6,294 nucleotides of DNA from JBFWNZ01 sp050250795 (GTDB lineage Bacteria; Pseudomonadota; Alphaproteobacteria; UBA8366), in NCBI GenBank assembly GCA_050250795.1, contig JBFWNZ010000234.1, forward strand, positions 1-6,294. Direction: 5' to 3'. Position 1 is the first letter of the stretch; every line of letters starts with the position of its first letter. The notes beneath the pieces are model-generated. The model ran no database searches. It saw only the letters and a list, made by a program, of their open reading frames with translations, and was not told where the DNA came from. Position numbers and translations under genes: made by a program. Of the stretch, positions 5,339 to 6,294 are shown one piece after another.

Positions 5339-6294
5339 CAGCATATCCTCCGGCCGGACCCAGGCGTCGAACTGTTCCTCGGTCAGCAGGCCAAGTGCCA
5401 GCGCGGCGGCCTTCAGCGTCGTGCCGTCCGCATGCGCCTTCTTGGCGATCTTCGCCGCGTTGTCGTAGCCGATATGCGGGTTCAGCGCCGTCACCAGCAT
5501 CAGCGACCGGTGCAGCAGCGCGTCGATGCGGGCCCGGTCGGCCTCGATCCCCAGGACGCAATTGTCGGCGAAGCTGCGGCAGGCATCGCCTAGCAGGCGC
5601 ATCGACTGCAGCGCGTTGTGGACGATGACCGGCTTGAAGACGTTCAGCTCCATATGGCCGTTCGAGCCGGCGACGGTGACGGCGACATGGTTGCCCATGA
5701 CCTGGGCCGCGACCTGGGTCATCGCCTCGGCCTGGGTGGGGTTCACCTTGCCCGGCATGATCGAGGAGCCGGGTTCGTTCTCGGGCAGCAGCAGCTCGCC
5801 CAGGCCGCAGCGCGGGCCGGAGCCGAGCAGGCGGATGTCGTTGGCGATCTTCATCGCCGCCGCCGCGAAGGCGTTCAGCGCGCCCGACAGCGCGACCACC
5901 GCGTCATGCGCCGCCAGCGCATAGAACTTGTTCGGGCAGGGCCGGAAGGGCAGGCCGGACAGTTCCGCCGCTGCCCGGCAGAAGGCCGCGTCGAAGCCGG
6001 CCGGGGCATTGATGCCCGTACCGACCGCGGTTCCGCCCTGCGCCAGCTCATAAATCGGTTCAAGCGCCGCGAGGATACGCGCGATCCCCGCCGACACCTG
6101 ATAGGCATAGCCTGAGAACTCCTGCCCCAGGGTCAGCGGCGTCGCGTCCTGAAGATGGGTGCGGCCGATCTTGACGATATCGGCGAAGGCCGCCGCCTTC
6201 TCCGCAAGCGCCGCATGCAGATGTTCCATGCCGGGCAGCAGCCGGTCGCGCGCGGTCATCGCGAGCGCGATATGCATGGCGGTGGGAAAGCTGT
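5333..6294 (-). CDS. fumC: Fumarate hydratase class II, C-terminal two-thirds (partial)
   Basis: The frame is open from the right edge to the TGA at 5333-5335 and gives about 320 of the usual 460-470 residues; the N terminus lies outside. The first residues read SFPTAMHIA, matching the NDxFPTAMHIA segment of FumC. GRTHLQDATPLTLGQE carries the His (codon at 6155-6157) corresponding to His188 of the E. coli enzyme. The superfamily signature GSSIMPGKVNP (codons from about 5770 downward) includes the mobile loop with the catalytic Ser. NGHMELNVFKP and a C-terminal NPHIGYDNAAKIAKKAH also match. FumC is a cytoplasmic, iron-independent homotetramer that reversibly hydrates fumarate to L-malate in the TCA cycle. 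Intact motifs indicate an active enzyme. The related aspartase and argininosuccinate lyase fit less well. It converges on the CheW-globin gene with 2 bases between stops. Confidence 0.95.
   Translation of the reverse strand, partial: SFPTAMHIALAMTARDRLLPGMEHLHAALAEKAAAFADIVKIGRTHLQDATPLTLGQEFSGYAYQVSAGIARILAALEPIYELAQGGTAVGTGINAPAGFDAAFCRAAAELSGLPFRPCPNKFYALAAHDAVVALSGALNAFAAAAMKIANDIRLLGSGPRCGLGELLLPENEPGSSIMPGKVNPTQAEAMTQVAAQVMGNHVAVTVAGSNGHMELNVFKPVIVHNALQSMRLLGDACRSFADNCVLGIEADRARIDALLHRSLMLVTALNPHIGYDNAAKIAKKAHADGTTLKAAALALGLLTEEQFDAWVRPEDMLG

Noticed and set aside
4341..5561. A 406-codon open frame on the minus strand covering the CheW-globin gene and the end of fumC
   Set aside because: The translation is dominated by Arg, Gly, Pro and His runs with no recognisable family, it overlaps two convincing genes, and GC-rich DNA keeps such antisense frames open by chance.
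5618..6115. A plus-strand 165-codon frame opposite fumC
   Set aside because: Antisense to strongly conserved fumC codons; Gln/Arg/Gly-rich composition typical of a shadow frame.

Overview
The window comes from a GC-rich alphaproteobacterium. The evidence is the DUF4169 small protein, the short ribbon-helix-helix (RHH_4-type) protein, the roughly 1150-residue AsmA form with Pro/Ala linkers, and strong G/C bias at third codon positions. Order or genus cannot be fixed from this sequence; a Rhodospirillales- or Sphingomonadales-like organism is a guess. I saw no tRNA, rRNA, CRISPR array, insertion sequence or prophage gene.

Layout: six genes strictly alternate in strand. (1) The C-terminal end of a GlcD/D-lactate-dehydrogenase-type FAD oxidase (+, cut by the left edge). 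(2) A 57-residue DUF4169 protein (-). (3) A 1152-residue AsmA-family envelope protein (+). (4) A small ribbon-helix-helix protein (-). (5) A two-domain protein with an N-terminal CheW-like domain and a C-terminal truncated-haemoglobin-like domain (+). (6) Class II fumarase fumC (-, cut by the right edge). The convergent pairs end 14, 7 and 2 bases apart, and each of these junctions carries an inverted repeat touching the stop codons. The divergent pairs DUF4169/AsmA and RHH/CheW-globin are separated by about 130 and 170 bases that hold ribosome binding sites and further inverted repeats.

How the genes relate: the three minus-strand genes (fumC, RHH, DUF4169) belong to families that, from memory, often sit together in alphaproteobacteria. 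Here two plus-strand genes, AsmA and CheW-globin, are interleaved between them. FumC acts in the TCA cycle, the FAD oxidase in 2-hydroxyacid oxidation, and AsmA in the cell envelope, so no single pathway unites the region.

The most notable item is the CheW-globin fusion. A chemotaxis-type adaptor fold is joined to a globin fold whose usual haem-pocket residues (B10 Tyr, CD1 Phe, distal Gln, proximal His) look replaced or shifted. It may be an orphan signalling adaptor with a non-canonical or haem-free globin sensor. The domain calls come from reading the protein by eye; no database search was possible.
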